Shown piece after piece: positions 33,572-43,876 of a DNA stretch of 64,000 nucleotides (its first letter is position 1; every line of letters begins with the position of its first letter). The notes under the pieces were generated by a model. The model had not been told where the DNA came from. It did no database searches and worked only from the letters and a program-made list of their open reading frames with translations. Source of the DNA: Rhodobacteraceae bacterium WFHF2C18 (lineage in GTDB: Bacteria > Pseudomonadota > Alphaproteobacteria > Rhodobacterales > Rhodobacteraceae); contig NHTQ01000004.1 in assembly GCA_002166865.1 (NCBI GenBank), forward strand, positions 62,001 through 126,000, given 5' to 3'. Both the position numbers and the translations under genes were made by a program.

Positions 33572-33874
33572 TTATGCGCGGGGCCGCGCGGCGTGGAAAT
33601 CCGCGGCGATTCGCGCCTCCCGCAGGGGGCGGACCCGGGCGATGGCCTGGGTGTAGAGGGGATGCGCCTTGTAGGCGGCGAGATCGGCCTCGCTGTCGAA
33701 CTCGGCGTAGACTACCAGATCCACCTGCTGGCCCGGGATGCCGTCGGCGCCGAGGTTGCGGCCCACTTCGAAATGGCGGGCGTGGGGGATTTCGGCCAGC
33801 GTCATGAGGCCGGCGCGGATCTCCTCCAGGTCGGCGGAGTCGCGCGCGGTGAAGAAGACGACGTGCCGGATCAT
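33572..33874 (-). CDS. Dabb family stress-responsive A/B barrel protein
   Basis: A 100-residue dimeric alpha/beta-barrel protein: [51 protein letters not shown] and the C-terminal region with HPLYTQAIARVRPL. The family has few known activities. Its ATG overlaps the hisE stop (ATGA), so it is translated with the his genes; a role in histidine synthesis is not implied. Confidence 0.9.
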   Translation of the reverse strand: MIRHVVFFTARDSADLEEIRAGLMTLAEIPHARHFEVGRNLGADGIPGQQVDLVVYAEFDSEADLAAYKAHPLYTQAIARVRPLREARIAADFHAARPRA

Positions 33875-34182
33875 CGGTCGCGGGCGGCCTTCTCCGCCAG
33901 TCCGGAGCGCGCCTGCCGGCGCTCCAGTTCGGCCATCACGTCCGACAGGGGCACGCCCCGGGCCCGCAGCATCACGAGGAAATGAAACAGGACGTCCGCC
34001 GCCTCGTTGGCGAGCTTCTCGCGGTCGCCCCGGGCGACCTCGATGATCGCCTCGATGGCCTCTTCCCCGAATTTCTCGGCCGCCTTGTCCGGCCCCTTGG
34101 CCAGGAGCCTGGCCGTCCAGCTTTCGTCGGGGTCCGCGGTGGCGCGGGTGGCGATGATGGTGTCGAGTTCCTCAAGGGTCAT
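33871..34182 (-). CDS. hisE: phosphoribosyl-ATP diphosphatase
   Basis: Second step of histidine synthesis, removing pyrophosphate from PR-ATP. 103 residues, all-helical MazG-like fold with the metal motif [18 protein letters not shown] and [18 protein letters not shown] overlaps on both sides couple it to hisF upstream and the Dabb gene downstream. hisI is separate, as usual in alphaproteobacteria, and not in this window. Confidence 0.95.
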   Translation of the reverse strand: MTLEELDTIIATRATADPDESWTARLLAKGPDKAAEKFGEEAIEAIIEVARGDREKLANEAADVLFHFLVMLRARGVPLSDVMAELERRQARSGLAEKAARDR

Positions 34183-34943
34183 GCGCCTGTCCTTACCGGA
34201 ATGCCGGCCGCGGCCATATGGGCCTTGGCCGCGTCGATGGAATGTTCGCCGAAGTGGAAGATCGAGGCGGCGAGCACCGCGCTTGCCCCGCCGTCGCGCA
34301 CGCCCTCGACCAGGTGATCCAGCGTCCCCACCCCGCCCGAGGCGATCACGGGGATCTCCACCGCGTCGCTGATCGCGCGGGTGAGCGCCAGGTTGAAACC
34401 TTCGCGGGTGCCGTCGCGGTCCATCGAGGTGAGCAGGATCTCGCCCGCGCCCTTCGATTCGACCAGCCGGGCGAATTCGACCGCGTCGACGCCGGTGGGG
34501 CGCCGCCCCCCGTGGGTGAAGATTTCCCACTTGCCGGGGGCGACGGTCTTGGCGTCGATGGCCACCACGATGCACTGGCTGCCGAACTGGTCGGCGGCGC
34601 GGCGCACCACGTCGGGGTCGGCCACCGCGGCGGAGTTGAAGCTGACCTTGTCGGCCCCGGCCAGCAGCAGCGCGCGGACATCCTCGACGCTGCGCACGCC
34701 GCCGCCCACGGTAAGCGGGATGTAGCAGGTTTCGGCGGTGCGGCGCACCACGTCGAGCATCACGCCGCGGTTCTCGTGCGTGGCATGGATGTCGAGAAAG
34801 CAGATCTCGTCGGCGCCGGCGGCGTCGTAGGCGCGCGCGGCATCGACCGGGTCGCCCGCGTCGCGCAGATCGACGAAGTTGACGCCCTTGACCACGCGGC
34901 CGTCGGCCACGTCGAGACAGGGGATGATGCGGGTCTTGAGCAT
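34179..34943 (-). CDS. hisF: imidazole glycerol phosphate synthase cyclase subunit HisF
   Basis: TIM-barrel cyclase that takes ammonia from HisH to form IGP and AICAR. 254 residues. N-terminal [18 protein letters not shown] with the catalytic Asp, the second half-barrel [21 protein letters not shown] with the second Asp, and phosphate loops TVGGGVRS and [12 protein letters not shown]. The partner hisH lies 1.8 kb upstream on the same strand with a plus-strand gene and hisA between. Confidence 0.97.
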   Translation of the reverse strand: MLKTRIIPCLDVADGRVVKGVNFVDLRDAGDPVDAARAYDAAGADEICFLDIHATHENRGVMLDVVRRTAETCYIPLTVGGGVRSVEDVRALLLAGADKVSFNSAAVADPDVVRRAADQFGSQCIVVAIDAKTVAPGKWEIFTHGGRRPTGVDAVEFARLVESKGAGEILLTSMDRDGTREGFNLALTRAISDAVEIPVIASGGVGTLDHLVEGVRDGGASAVLAASIFHFGEHSIDAAKAHMAAAGIPVRTGA

Positions 34944-35043
34944 GGACTTGCCTTTGTCGTGGCGTTCACGGAGTTGTTTATGGGCAATCGGCCAGTGATG
35001 CCAGAGGGTGCGGGCGAAACCGATGGAACGGAAGGAGCTTGCC

Positions 35044-35499
35044 ATGAGACGATTGATTGCCGCCGTGCTGCTGGCCGTGATCGCGCTGCCGGGATGGGCG
35101 GGCGACGACGGCATCCGCAAATTGCGCGCCGAGGGCAGCGTGCCCCAGACGGTCAAGGCGCTGGAGGCCGCGGTGGCCGGGGGCGGCGCGCGCGTCTTCG
35201 CGCGGGTGAACCACGCCGGCGGCGCGATGGATGCCGGCATGGATCTGGCGCCGGCGCAGCTGTTGATCTTCGGCAACCCGAAGATGGGCACGCCGGTGAT
35301 GCAGGATGACCCGCTGGCGGGGCTCTACCTGCCGATGCGGGTGCTGGTCTACGAGGATGCCGAGGGGCAGACCTGGCTGGCCTACGAGACGCCGGAGGCC
35401 ATGCTGTCCGGGCTGGACGGCATTCCCGCCGAGGCGGGCTATCTGGACAAGATGGCCGGGGCGCTGGACAAGCTGACGCGCAAGGCCGCGGGGCGCTAG
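35044..35499 (+). CDS. exported DUF302 domain protein
   Basis: A 151-residue protein with a signal peptide (cut near LPGWAGDD, residue 19-20) and a DUF302 domain: [27 protein letters not shown], given as [14 protein letters not shown], then [19 protein letters not shown] and [19 protein letters not shown]. Function of DUF302 is poorly known. GAAGGAG precedes the ATG. It is inserted against the direction of the his genes; its TAG and the hisA TAG share the palindrome CTAG (35496-35499). Confidence 0.9.
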   Translation: MRRLIAAVLLAVIALPGWAGDDGIRKLRAEGSVPQTVKALEAAVAGGGARVFARVNHAGGAMDAGMDLAPAQLLIFGNPKMGTPVMQDDPLAGLYLPMRVLVYEDAEGQTWLAYETPEAMLSGLDGIPAEAGYLDKMAGALDKLTRKAAGR

Positions 35500-36224
35500 G
35501 GTCCGGTTTTCAGCGTGGCCAGCGCCTCTTGCAGGTCCAGCGCCCCGTCGTAGAGGGCGCGGCCCGAGATCGCGCCGTTCAGCGGCGCGCCACAGTCGCG
35601 CAGCGCGATCAGGTCTGCCAGCGAGCTGACCCCGCCCGAGGCGATTACGGGAATCGAGACCGCCTGCGCCAAGGCGGCGGTCGCGGGAATGTTGGGCCCG
35701 CCCATGGCGCCGTCGCGGTCGATATCGGTGTAGATGATGGCGGCGACGCCGGCGTCCTCGTAGGAGCGGGCGAGGTCGGTCGCCTGCACGCCGGTTTCAT
35801 GGGCCCAGCCCTCGGTGGCGACGCGGCCGTCGCGGGCGTCGATCCCCACGGCGACCTGCCCGGGGAAGGCGCGGGCGGCCTCGCGGACAAGCTGGGGTTT
35901 CTCCACCGCCACGGTGCCCAGGATCACGCGCGCCAGCCCCCTGTCCAGCCAGCGTTCGATGGTGGCCATGTCGCGGATGCCGCCGCCCAGCTGCGCGGGC
36001 ACGCCGGTACGGGCCAGGATCGCCTCGACCGCCGCCGCGTTGACCGGCGTGCCGGCGAAGGCGCCGTTGAGATCGACCAGGTGCAGCCATTCGCAGCCCG
36101 CGGCGACGAAGGCTTCGGCCTGGGCGGCGGGGTCGTCGTTGAAGACCGTGGCCTGGTCCATGTCGCCCTTGTAAAGGCGCACGGCCTGGCCGTCCTTGAG
36201 GTCGATGGCGGGGTAGAGGATCAT
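35496..36224 (-). CDS. hisA: phosphoribosylformimino-AICAR ribotide isomerase HisA
   Basis: Opens the ribose ring of ProFAR to PRFAR, the HisF substrate. 242-residue TIM barrel. [20 protein letters not shown] carries the catalytic Asp8 and [16 protein letters not shown] the second Asp; QLGGGIRD and [12 protein letters not shown] are phosphate loops. A single-gene transcription unit on the minus strand between DUF302 and DUF2147 genes that run the other way. Confidence 0.97.
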   Translation of the reverse strand: MILYPAIDLKDGQAVRLYKGDMDQATVFNDDPAAQAEAFVAAGCEWLHLVDLNGAFAGTPVNAAAVEAILARTGVPAQLGGGIRDMATIERWLDRGLARVILGTVAVEKPQLVREAARAFPGQVAVGIDARDGRVATEGWAHETGVQATDLARSYEDAGVAAIIYTDIDRDGAMGGPNIPATAALAQAVSIPVIASGGVSSLADLIALRDCGAPLNGAISGRALYDGALDLQEALATLKTGP

Positions 36225-36362
36225 GGGGTCCGGTCCGGCTTGGCTGCGTCGGGTCGGGGTTTTGCACGCGGGACGGGGAATTGCAACGCGACCCAACGGC
36301 AGACTTGATCGCGGCGCCGCGCCCGGCGCAGACTCGCGAAACGGACAACGGGAGGAGACGTG

Positions 36363-36752
36363 ATGAGACAGGCGATCCTGGGCCTTGCGGCGCTGGCGCT
36401 GAGCGCGGGCGCGGCGCTGGCCGACCCGGTGCTGGGCACCTGGAAGACCGAAGTGGACGACGGGGCCTATGCGCATGTCAGGATGCGCGAATGCGGGGCC
36501 AAGATCTGCGGCCATATCGTGCGCACCTTCAAGGACGGTGGCGAATACGAGTCCGAGAACATCGGCAAGATGCTGGTGCGGCAGATGGAGCCCAGGGGCG
36601 GCGGGCATTACCGCGGCCGGGTCTGGCGGCCCTCCAACAACAGGGTCTACATCGGCAAGATCGACCTGCAGGGCGAGGACCGTCTGAAGCTGAGGGGATG
36701 CGTCGCCGGCGGGCTGATCTGCGCCAAGCAGACCTGGACGCGGGTGAACTGA
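36363..36752 (+). CDS. exported DUF2147 domain protein
   Basis: A 129-residue protein with signal peptide (cut near GAALADPV, about residue 20). DUF2147 motifs [50 protein letters not shown] and [16 protein letters not shown] are present. Four cysteines. Function unknown; DUF2147 proteins are periplasmic lipocalin-like. GGGAGGAG precedes the ATG. It separates hisA from hisH on the opposite strand. Confidence 0.9.
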   Translation: MRQAILGLAALALSAGAALADPVLGTWKTEVDDGAYAHVRMRECGAKICGHIVRTFKDGGEYESENIGKMLVRQMEPRGGGHYRGRVWRPSNNRVYIGKIDLQGEDRLKLRGCVAGGLICAKQTWTRVN

Positions 36753-36768
36753 GCGGCGCGGGGCGCCG

Positions 36769-37407
36769 TCACGGTGCCCAGGCCAGGAAGTTGGCGATCA
36801 TGCGCAGGCCGGTGGCCGCGCTTTTTTCGGGGTGGAACTGGGTGCCGACGATGTTGTCGCGGCCCACCACGGCCGTGATGGGCAGGCCGTAGTCCACGTG
36901 GGCGACCAGGTGGGCGGGGTCTGCCACGTGGAAATGGTAGGAATGGACGAAATAGGCGTGATCGCCGGTCGCCACGCCCGCCAGAACCGGGTGGGGGCGG
37001 TCGATCACCAGGTCGTTCCAGCCCATGTGCGGCACCTTGAGCGCGGGATCGGGGGGCGCGATCCGCTCGACCGTGCCGCCGATCCAGTCGAAACCTGCCG
37101 TTTCGCGGTATTCCATGCCGCGCGTGGCCATCATCTGCATCCCGATGCAGATGCCCAGGAAGGGGCGGCCGCCGCGGATGACCGATTCCGCGATGGCCTC
37201 GAACAGGCCGCGGTGATCGTAGAGCGCATCGCGGCAGGCGGGAAAGGCACCGTCGCCGGGCAGCACGATCCGGCTGGCGCGGCGCACCGCGTCGGGATCG
37301 GCCGTCACCGTGACCGGGCCCGCGCCGGTTTCGGCGGCCATGCGCTGAAACGCCTTTTCCGCGGAATGCAGGTTGCCGCTTTCGTAGTCGATGATGGCCG
37401 TGGTCAT
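36769..37407 (-). CDS. hisH: imidazole glycerol phosphate synthase glutaminase subunit HisH
   Basis: Glutamine amidotransferase subunit that feeds ammonia to HisF. 212 residues. Nucleophile cysteine in [11 protein letters not shown], catalytic His/Glu in [10 protein letters not shown]; the N-terminal [17 protein letters not shown] is typical. Four bases after hisB on the same strand. Confidence 0.96.
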   Translation of the reverse strand: MTTAIIDYESGNLHSAEKAFQRMAAETGAGPVTVTADPDAVRRASRIVLPGDGAFPACRDALYDHRGLFEAIAESVIRGGRPFLGICIGMQMMATRGMEYRETAGFDWIGGTVERIAPPDPALKVPHMGWNDLVIDRPHPVLAGVATGDHAYFVHSYHFHVADPAHLVAHVDYGLPITAVVGRDNIVGTQFHPEKSAATGLRMIANFLAWAP

Positions 37408-37411
37408 GGGG

Positions 37412-37999
37412 CTAAAGCGTCCCCTTGGTCGAGGGCACCGCATCGCCCTTGCGCGGATCGGGCTCGACGGCGTCGCGCAGGGCGCGGGCCACGGCCTTGA
37501 AGGCCGCCTCGGCCAGGTGGTGACTGTTGATGCCGTCCAGGGCTTCCACGTGGAGGGTGATCCCGCCGTGGGTGCTGAGCGCCTGGAAGAACTCGCGTAT
37601 CAGCTCGGTGTCGAAGGTGCCGATCTTGGCGGTGGGGAAGTCCACTTTCCAGACCAGATAGGGTCGGCCCGACAGGTCGAGCGCGGCGCGCACCAGCGTG
37701 TCGTCCATCGGCAGCAGGCAGGCGCCGTAGCGGCGGATGCCGCGCTTGTCCTCGAGCGCGGCGCGCAGGGCCTGGCCCAGGGCGATGCCGCAATCCTCGA
37801 CGGTGTGGTGGTCGTCGATCCGGGTGTCGCCGCTGCAGCGCAGGGAGATGTCGATGAGCGAATGCCGCGCCAACTGGTCGAGCATGTGGTCGAAAAAGCC
37901 CACGCCGGTGGCCATGTCGTAGGCGCCGGTGCCGTTGAGGCCGATCTCGACCCGGATGTCCGTCTCGGCGGTGGTGCGGGTGATCGTGGCTGTGCGCAT
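37412..37999 (-). CDS. hisB: imidazoleglycerol-phosphate dehydratase
   Basis: Dehydrates IGP to imidazole acetol phosphate, using two manganese ions. 195 residues, the monofunctional form. Metal-binding repeats [14 protein letters not shown] with [14 protein letters not shown], and [18 protein letters not shown]. First gene of hisB-hisH. The start at 37999 is where homology begins. Confidence 0.97.
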   Translation of the reverse strand: MRTATITRTTAETDIRVEIGLNGTGAYDMATGVGFFDHMLDQLARHSLIDISLRCSGDTRIDDHHTVEDCGIALGQALRAALEDKRGIRRYGACLLPMDDTLVRAALDLSGRPYLVWKVDFPTAKIGTFDTELIREFFQALSTHGGITLHVEALDGINSHHLAEAAFKAVARALRDAVEPDPRKGDAVPSTKGTL

Positions 38000-38090
38000 C
38001 GCGGACCCCTTGTTGTCGTTGCGGCCCTTATAGGGCGGGGGGCGCGCGGCGCCAAGGGCCGCCGCGTGATTGCCGGGGCTCGCGCGCGCG

Positions 38091-39461
38091 TCAGGCGGCC
38101 TGTTCCCGCGCCGCGGGGCGCGGCAGGCTGACGATGAAGCGCGCGCCGTCGCCCCTGGCGCTGTCAACGCGGATCTGGCCGCCATGCGCCTCGACGATGG
38201 ATTTCACGATGTGCAGGCCCAGCCCGAGGCCGGTGGATTCGCGGGTGTCGCCCATGTCGACTTGCGAGAAGGGCGAAAAGATCGCCTCGTGCTCGGCGGT
38301 GTCGATGCCGGGGCCGTCGTCGGCCACGGTCAGCAGGGCATGCTCGGCGGTTTCTTCCACTGCGACCCGCACCGACGAGCGGGCGGGCGCGTGCTTGACC
38401 GCGTTGCCGATCAGGTTGCCGGCCACCTGGAACAGCCGCCGCGCGTCGCCTTCGACGGTGACCGCGCGGTCGGGGCGCGCGAGATCGAGGCTTATGTCGC
38501 GGTCGCCCGCGGTGGCGCGGAATGTCTCCACCGCCTCCTCCGCGGTCTCGGCCAGGTCGACGGGGACGCGCGCGATCTCGATCTTGCCGGTCTCGATCCG
38601 GCTGAGATCCAGCAGGTCCTCGATCAGCCCGGTCAGGCGCCGCCCGTTGCGGTCGGCGAGCGTGACCAGTTTCTCCTGCGTCTGGCTGAGGTTGCCCAGA
38701 GAGCCGGACCTGAGCATGCTGATCGCCCCGGTGATGGAGGTGAGGGGGGTGCGCAGTTCGTGCCCCACGAGCGCCAGGAACCGGGTCTTGGCGGCGCTGG
38801 CGGCGCGGGCCTGTTCGTAGAGTTCTTCGCGTTCGGCGGCCAGTTCGTGGCTGCGACGCAGGTCGACGGCGAAGAAGGCGATGATCGCCGGCACCATCAG
38901 GATGGCCAGGACCGTCAGGACGAGGATCCAGGTCTGCAACCGCTCGATCCCGCGGGCCATTTCGAGGCTGGCCTGCGCGCGTCTGTCCAGCACGAACAGC
39001 GTGAGTTCGCGCATCTCGGCCTTCAGGTCGCCGAAGGCCGACTGCATCTGCTGCGCCGCCGCGGTCTGGCCGGGGGCAAGGTTCTGTATCACCGGATCGT
39101 AACGTTCCAGCAGGCGGTGCAGCTTCTGCGCGGCATCGGGGGCCTCGGGATCGGTCACGAAGGCGCGGGCGCCGTGGCTGCCCTGCTGCAGGGTGCGTTC
39201 GCGGCTGTAGAGGATCTCGTAGCGCAGGCGCACGTCCTCGACCCCGACCTCGCCGAGGCGGAACAGGGCCAGGGATTTCAGGAACCGCTCCAGTTCGAAC
39301 TGGAGCTCGGAGACGATGTAGATCGGGCGGTCGGTTTGGCTTGTCTTGATCGCCTCGGCGCGTTCCGAAAGCCGTCCGGAGAGCAGCACCAGCCCGAAAA
39401 GAACCGTCAGCGTGGCGGTGGCCACGACATACTGCAGCCGGAATCCCGTCTGCCTGGTCAT
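38091..39461 (-). CDS. membrane sensor histidine kinase
   Basis: A 456-residue kinase. First membrane helix about 10-28, a helical periplasmic region of about 150 residues rich in leucine, and a second helix ([20 protein letters not shown]) near 180-200. Then HisKA with [18 protein letters not shown] (phosphorylated His), and HATPase with N box [12 protein letters not shown]1 DDGPGID and G2 [11 protein letters not shown]. No response regulator is adjacent. Its ATG overlaps the stop of a periplasmic SUOX-fold protein, a probable sensing partner. Confidence 0.92.
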   Translation of the reverse strand: MTRQTGFRLQYVVATATLTVLFGLVLLSGRLSERAEAIKTSQTDRPIYIVSELQFELERFLKSLALFRLGEVGVEDVRLRYEILYSRERTLQQGSHGARAFVTDPEAPDAAQKLHRLLERYDPVIQNLAPGQTAAAQQMQSAFGDLKAEMRELTLFVLDRRAQASLEMARGIERLQTWILVLTVLAILMVPAIIAFFAVDLRRSHELAAEREELYEQARAASAAKTRFLALVGHELRTPLTSITGAISMLRSGSLGNLSQTQEKLVTLADRNGRRLTGLIEDLLDLSRIETGKIEIARVPVDLAETAEEAVETFRATAGDRDISLDLARPDRAVTVEGDARRLFQVAGNLIGNAVKHAPARSSVRVAVEETAEHALLTVADDGPGIDTAEHEAIFSPFSQVDMGDTRESTGLGLGLHIVKSIVEAHGGQIRVDSARGDGARFIVSLPRPAAREQAA

Positions 39462-39919
39462 TTGATCCGAAGACTGTCCAGTTGCCATATGAGTTTGTGA
39501 TTCGTGTCCGCCGGGGTCAGGTCCGCGTGGGCGTCGAGCGGATAGATGATCCACAGCGGTCCCTTGTCGCGGATGCGCATCGGCGTGCCGTCGCGGTAGC
39601 GCGCCACGATGACCTTGTAATCCAGTGCGTCGCTGACCGGGATCTCGACGGCGTAGTCGTTGAGCGCCGTGGCCTTGATGACCTCATCGGCAGACGGATC
39701 GAGGGGTGCGATCACGTGGCGTAGCAACGGCCCGCGGAACGCCGTCTTTTCCGGTACGTATTCGTTGTTGGTGACAAGCCTGTGCTGCGGCAGGGCAAGC
39801 AATTCTTCCTCGCTGTAGGCGATGCTGCGGGTACCGTCTGACACGGTCAGCATCTGCGCCGACGCGGTGGCGCCCCACAGGAGCAGGACGGCAACCAGGG
39901 CAACCAGGCGATGAAACAT
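39458..39919 (-). CDS. periplasmic SUOX-fold (molybdopterin oxidoreductase-like) protein lacking the cysteine ligand
   Basis: A 153-residue protein with signal peptide (cut near TASAQML, residue 21). The mature part matches the oxidoreductase molybdopterin-binding fold in outline: YSEEELLALPQHRLVT, AFRGPLLRHVIAPL, ATALNDYAVEIPVSDAL and GPLWIIYPLDAH. There is no cysteine anywhere in the protein, so the usual molybdenum-ligating cysteine is absent. The overlap (ATGA) with the kinase gene suggests a periplasmic sensor module rather than an enzyme (inference). Confidence 0.8.
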   Translation of the reverse strand: MFHRLVALVAVLLLWGATASAQMLTVSDGTRSIAYSEEELLALPQHRLVTNNEYVPEKTAFRGPLLRHVIAPLDPSADEVIKATALNDYAVEIPVSDALDYKVIVARYRDGTPMRIRDKGPLWIIYPLDAHADLTPADTNHKLIWQLDSLRIK

Positions 39920-40016
39920 GGCTCGTTTCTCCACAACTGACAATATTTTTAGTGCGCCGGCGCGCCATGCCAAGACCGGACCCGCACGAGAATATTGTTA
40001 CGATGGGAGAAGTTAA

Positions 40017-40091
40017 TGGAGCGGGTGATGAGATTCGAACTCACGACATCAACCTTGGCAAGGTTGCGCTCTACCCCTGAGCTACACCCGC
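40017..40091 (-). tRNA. tRNA-Gly (GCC)
   Basis: A 75-base tRNA with anticodon GCC in ACCTTGCCAAGGT, D arm GTAGCTCAGGGGTAGAGC, T arm GAGTTCGAATCTC, acceptor GCGGGTG with CACCCGC, and encoded CCA (complement of 40017-40019). Confidence 0.96.
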
Positions 40092-40110
40092 GTCCTTGGG
40101 TGAGGCGTGA

Positions 40111-40137
40111 GATATAAAGTCTGGCGGGCGGCTGCAA
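40111..40137 (-). promoter_or_regulatory. candidate promoter of tRNA-Gly
   Basis: On the minus strand TTGCAG (complement of 40132-40137) and TATATC (complement of 40111-40116) lie 15 bases apart, about 20 bases before the tRNA. The short spacer makes this tentative. Confidence 0.35.
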
Positions 40138-40234
40138 GGAAAAAATTCGGAGGCCCGGGAAATTTTTCGGCCGCGGGCGGGGCGGTCGGCCCGGCCCGCC
40201 AAAACGCCGGGCCGGGGCCGGATCGCGGCGCGTG

Positions 40235-43200
40235 TCAGTCGAGTTCGACCAGCAGGTCCTTGGCGTCGATCTGCACACCCGGCTGCACGTGAACCGCCTT
40301 GATCATGGCGTCGCGTTCGGCATGGATGCCGGTTTCCATTTTCATCGCCTCGATGGTCAGCAGCAGATCGCCCTCTTTCACCTGGCGGCCCGCCTCGGCC
40401 ACGACCGAGGCCACGACGCCCGGCATCGGTGCGGCGACGTGGGCGCTGTTGCCGGGCTCGGCCTTGGGGCGGGTGGCGGCATCGGCCTTGAACCGGCGGT
40501 CGGGCACGCGGATGACGCGGGGCTGGCCGTTGAGTTCGAAGAAGACCTTGACCTCGCCTTCCTCGTTGGTCTCGCCCACGGTCTGCAATTGGATTTCCAG
40601 CGTCTTGCCCGGGTCGATGTCGACGCTGATCTCCTCGCCCGGCGACATCCCGTAGAAGAAGGTGCGCGTGGGCAGGGTGCGCACCGGGCCGTACTGGCGG
40701 TGCCGGGCCATGTAGTCGAGGAAGACCTTGGGATACATCAGGTAGCCGTTGAGATCCTCGTCGTCGATGGCCATGCCGTCCAGGTCGTCGCTGAGGCGGG
40801 CGCGCGTGGCCTCCAGGTCCACCGGTTCCAGGTGCTTGCCCGGGCGGTCGGTGTTGGGCGCCTCGTCCTTGAGGACCTTGCGCAGGATGCCGTCGGGGAA
40901 GCCGCCCGGCGGCTGGCCCAGGTTGCCGCGCATCATGTCGATCACCGAATCGGGGAAGGCGACCTCGGTGTCGGGGTCCTCGACCTGGGCGCGGGTCAGG
41001 CCCTGGCTGACCATCATTAGCGCCATGTCGCCCACGACCTTGGAACTGGGCGTGACCTTGACGATGTCGCCGAACATCCGGTTCACCTCGGCGTAGGTGC
41101 GGGCGACCTCGGGCCAGCGATCCTCGAGCCCCATGGAGCGCGCTTGCGCCTTGAGGTTGGTGAACTGCCCGCCGGGCATCTCGTGCAGGTAGACCTCGGA
41201 GGCCGGGGCCATCAGCCCCGATTCGAAGGCGGCGTACTGGGCGCGCACCTGTTCCCAATAGTTCGAGATCGCGCGGATCGCGTCGATGTCCAGCCCGGTG
41301 GCGCGGTCGGTATGGGCCAGGGCGGAGACGATCGAGCCCAGGCAGGGCTGCGAGGTGCCGCCCGAGAAGGCGTCCATCGCCGCGTCGGCCGCATCCACCC
41401 CCGCCTCGGCCGCGGCCAGCACGGTGCCGCCCGCGATGCCGCTGGTGTCGTGGGTGTGGAAATGCAGGGGGATGTCGATCTCCTGCTTGAGCGCGCGCAC
41501 GAGCGCCGTGGCGGCCGCCGGCTTGAGCAGCCCGGCCATGTCCTTCAGCCCCAGCACATGGGCCCCGGCGGCCTGCAGGTCCTTGGCCATGGCGACATAG
41601 TACTTGAGGTCGTATTTCGCCCGGTCGGGATCTAGGATGTCGCCGGTATAGCAGATGGTGCCCTCGCAGATGCGCCCGGTCTCCTGCACGGCGTCCATGG
41701 CCACGCGCATGTTCTCGACCCAGTTTAGGCTGTCGAAGACGCGGAAGACGTCGATGCCCGTCTCGGCCGCCTGGTGGACGAAGGCGCGCACCACGTTGTC
41801 GGGGTAGTTGGTGTAGCCCACCCCGTTGGAGCCCCGCAGCAGCATCTGGGTCATGACATTGGGCATGGCCTCGCGGAGCTGGCGCAGCCGCTGCCAGGGA
41901 CATTCCTGCAGGAAGCGGTAGGCCACGTCGAAGGTCGCCCCGCCCCAGCATTCCACGCTGAACAGCCCGGGCAGATTGGCGGCGTAGCTGGGCGCGACGC
42001 GGATCATGTCGATCGAGCGCATCCGCGTGGCCAGCAGGCTCTGGTGGCCGTCGCGCATGGTGGTATCGGTCAGCAGCAGCCGGTCCTGCTCCAGCATCCA
42101 GTCGGCCACGGCGCCGGGGCCCTTTTCCTGCAGCAGGGTTCGGGTGCCCGGCGCGGGCGCCTGCGCCGGGCGGGGCGGCTTGGGCACGCGGGCCTCGGCC
42201 GGGGGCGCCGCGCGGCCCTGCGTTTCGGGGTGGCCGTTGACGGTGATGTCGGCGATGTAGCTGAGAACCTTGGTCCCGCGGTCCTGCCGCTTGGAGAAGG
42301 TGAACAGCTCGGGCGTCTCGTCGATGAAACGCGTGGTGTACTCGTTGCGCAGGAAGGTGGGATGCTTGAGCAGGTTCTCGACAAAGGCGATGTTGGTCGA
42401 CACGCCGCGTATGCGGAACTCGCGCAGGGCACGGTCCATCCGGGAGATCGCCGCCTCGGGCGTCTGGGCATGGGCCGTGACCTTCACCAGCAGCGAATCG
42501 TAGTAGCGGGTGATCACCCCGCCGGCATAGGCGGTGCCGCCGTCCAGCCGGATGCCCATGCCCGTGGCGCTGCGGTAGGCGGTGATGCGCCCGTAATCGG
42601 GGATGAAGTTGTTCTGAGGGTCCTCGGTGGTGATCCGGGTCTGCAGGGCGTGGCCGTTGAGCGTGATCTCGTCCTGGGTGGCCTTGCGCGTCGCCTCGGC
42701 CAGGGGCTTGCCCTCGGCGATCTTGATCTGGGCCTGCACGATGTCGACGCCGGTGACCTCCTCGGTCACGGTGTGCTCGACCTGGACGCGTGGGTTCACC
42801 TCGATGAAGTAGAACCGGTCGGTGTCCATGTCCATGAGGAACTCGACCGTGCCGGCGCACTCGTAGTTCACGTGCTTGCAGATCCTGTAGCCCAGATCGC
42901 AGATCTCTTCGCGCTGCGCATCGCTGAGGTAGGGCGCGGGGGCGCGTTCCACGACCTTCTGGTTGCGCCGCTGGACCGAGCAGTCGCGCTCGAACAGGTG
43001 GTACATGTTGCCGTGCTTGTCGCCCAGGATCTGCACCTCGACGTGGCGGGCCCGGGTGATCATCTTCTCCAGGTAGCCCTCGCCGTTGCCGAAGGCCGCC
43101 TCGGCCTCGCGGCGGCCCTCGCGCACCTTCTCCTCCAGTTCGTCGGGGCCGGTGATGGGGCGCATGCCGCGCCCGCCGCCGCCCCAGCTGGCCTTGAGCA

Positions 43201-43675
43201 TCATCGGATAGCCGATTTCCTCGGCCGCGCGGCGGGTGCGGTCCATGTCCTCGTCGAGCACGTGGCTGGCCGGGATCACCGGCACGCCCGCCGCCTCGGC
43301 CACGGCGCGCGCGCTGGCCTTGTCGCCAAGTGCGCGCATCGTCTCGGCCCGGGGGCCGATGAAGGCGATGTTGTTGGCCGCGCAGGCCTCCACGAAGTCG
43401 GGATTCTCGCTGAGCAGGCCATAGCCGGGATGGATGGCGTCGGCGCCGGATTCCTTGGCGACCCGCAGGATTTCGTCGATCGAGAGATAGGCCTGCACGG
43501 GGCCGAGCCCCTCGCCGATGCGATAGGCCTCGTCCGCCTTGAAGCGGTGCAGGCCCAGCTTGTCCTCCTCGGCGAAGACGGCCACCGTCCGCTTGCCCAG
43601 TTCGTTGGCCGCGCGCATGATGCGGATGGCGATCTCGCCGCGGTTGGCGATCAGGATCTTCTTGAACTCACTCAC
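40235..43675 (-). CDS. pyc: pyruvate carboxylase
   Basis: Biotin-dependent ATP enzyme making oxaloacetate from pyruvate. 1146 residues, full single-chain form. Biotin carboxylase at about 1-455 (KILIANRGEIAIRIMRA; KASWGGGGRGMR; EVNPRVQVEHTVTE), carboxyltransferase about 530-800 (LLLTDTTMRDGHQSLLATR), the PYC_OADA domain, and the biotinyl domain at the end with EAMKMETG. GTG start at 43675 (VSEFKKILIANRGE). Monocistronic, divergent from the BLUF gene. Confidence 0.97.
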   Translation of the reverse strand: MSEFKKILIANRGEIAIRIMRAANELGKRTVAVFAEEDKLGLHRFKADEAYRIGEGLGPVQAYLSIDEILRVAKESGADAIHPGYGLLSENPDFVEACAANNIAFIGPRAETMRALGDKASARAVAEAAGVPVIPASHVLDEDMDRTRRAAEEIGYPMMLKASWGGGGRGMRPITGPDELEEKVREGRREAEAAFGNGEGYLEKMITRARHVEVQILGDKHGNMYHLFERDCSVQRRNQKVVERAPAPYLSDAQREEICDLGYRICKHVNYECAGTVEFLMDMDTDRFYFIEVNPRVQVEHTVTEEVTGVDIVQAQIKIAEGKPLAEATRKATQDEITLNGHALQTRITTEDPQNNFIPDYGRITAYRSATGMGIRLDGGTAYAGGVITRYYDSLLVKVTAHAQTPEAAISRMDRALREFRIRGVSTNIAFVENLLKHPTFLRNEYTTRFIDETPELFTFSKRQDRGTKVLSYIADITVNGHPETQGRAAPPAEARVPKPPRPAQAPAPGTRTLLQEKGPGAVADWMLEQDRLLLTDTTMRDGHQSLLATRMRSIDMIRVAPSYAANLPGLFSVECWGGATFDVAYRFLQECPWQRLRQLREAMPNVMTQMLLRGSNGVGYTNYPDNVVRAFVHQAAETGIDVFRVFDSLNWVENMRVAMDAVQETGRICEGTICYTGDILDPDRAKYDLKYYVAMAKDLQAAGAHVLGLKDMAGLLKPAAATALVRALKQEIDIPLHFHTHDTSGIAGGTVLAAAEAGVDAADAAMDAFSGGTSQPCLGSIVSALAHTDRATGLDIDAIRAISNYWEQVRAQYAAFESGLMAPASEVYLHEMPGGQFTNLKAQARSMGLEDRWPEVARTYAEVNRMFGDIVKVTPSSKVVGDMALMMVSQGLTRAQVEDPDTEVAFPDSVIDMMRGNLGQPPGGFPDGILRKVLKDEAPNTDRPGKHLEPVDLEATRARLSDDLDGMAIDDEDLNGYLMYPKVFLDYMARHRQYGPVRTLPTRTFFYGMSPGEEISVDIDPGKTLEIQLQTVGETNEEGEVKVFFELNGQPRVIRVPDRRFKADAATRPKAEPGNSAHVAAPMPGVVASVVAEAGRQVKEGDLLLTIEAMKMETGIHAERDAMIKAVHVQPGVQIDAKDLLVELD

Positions 43676-43876
43676 GGCTCGCGTCCCCCTGTCCGTCCTG
43701 TCCGGGCGTTTGCTGCGGTGCAGCGCCCAATTGGCGGATCTTGTAGGATTTGTGACGGGTTTGCGCAACGCCGCTGCGAACCTGCGCGGGCTTTTCGCGA
43801 CATCGCGGGCGATGGGAAAGGGTTTGCTAAGCTTCTCGCGCGATCCTGCCGGCGCATGGGACTTGGTGAGGAACAG

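Noticed and set aside
41774-43876. A long plus-strand frame running into the BLUF gene
   Set aside because: Antisense to pyc; only the part from 43877, with a ribosome site and the BLUF motif, is real.
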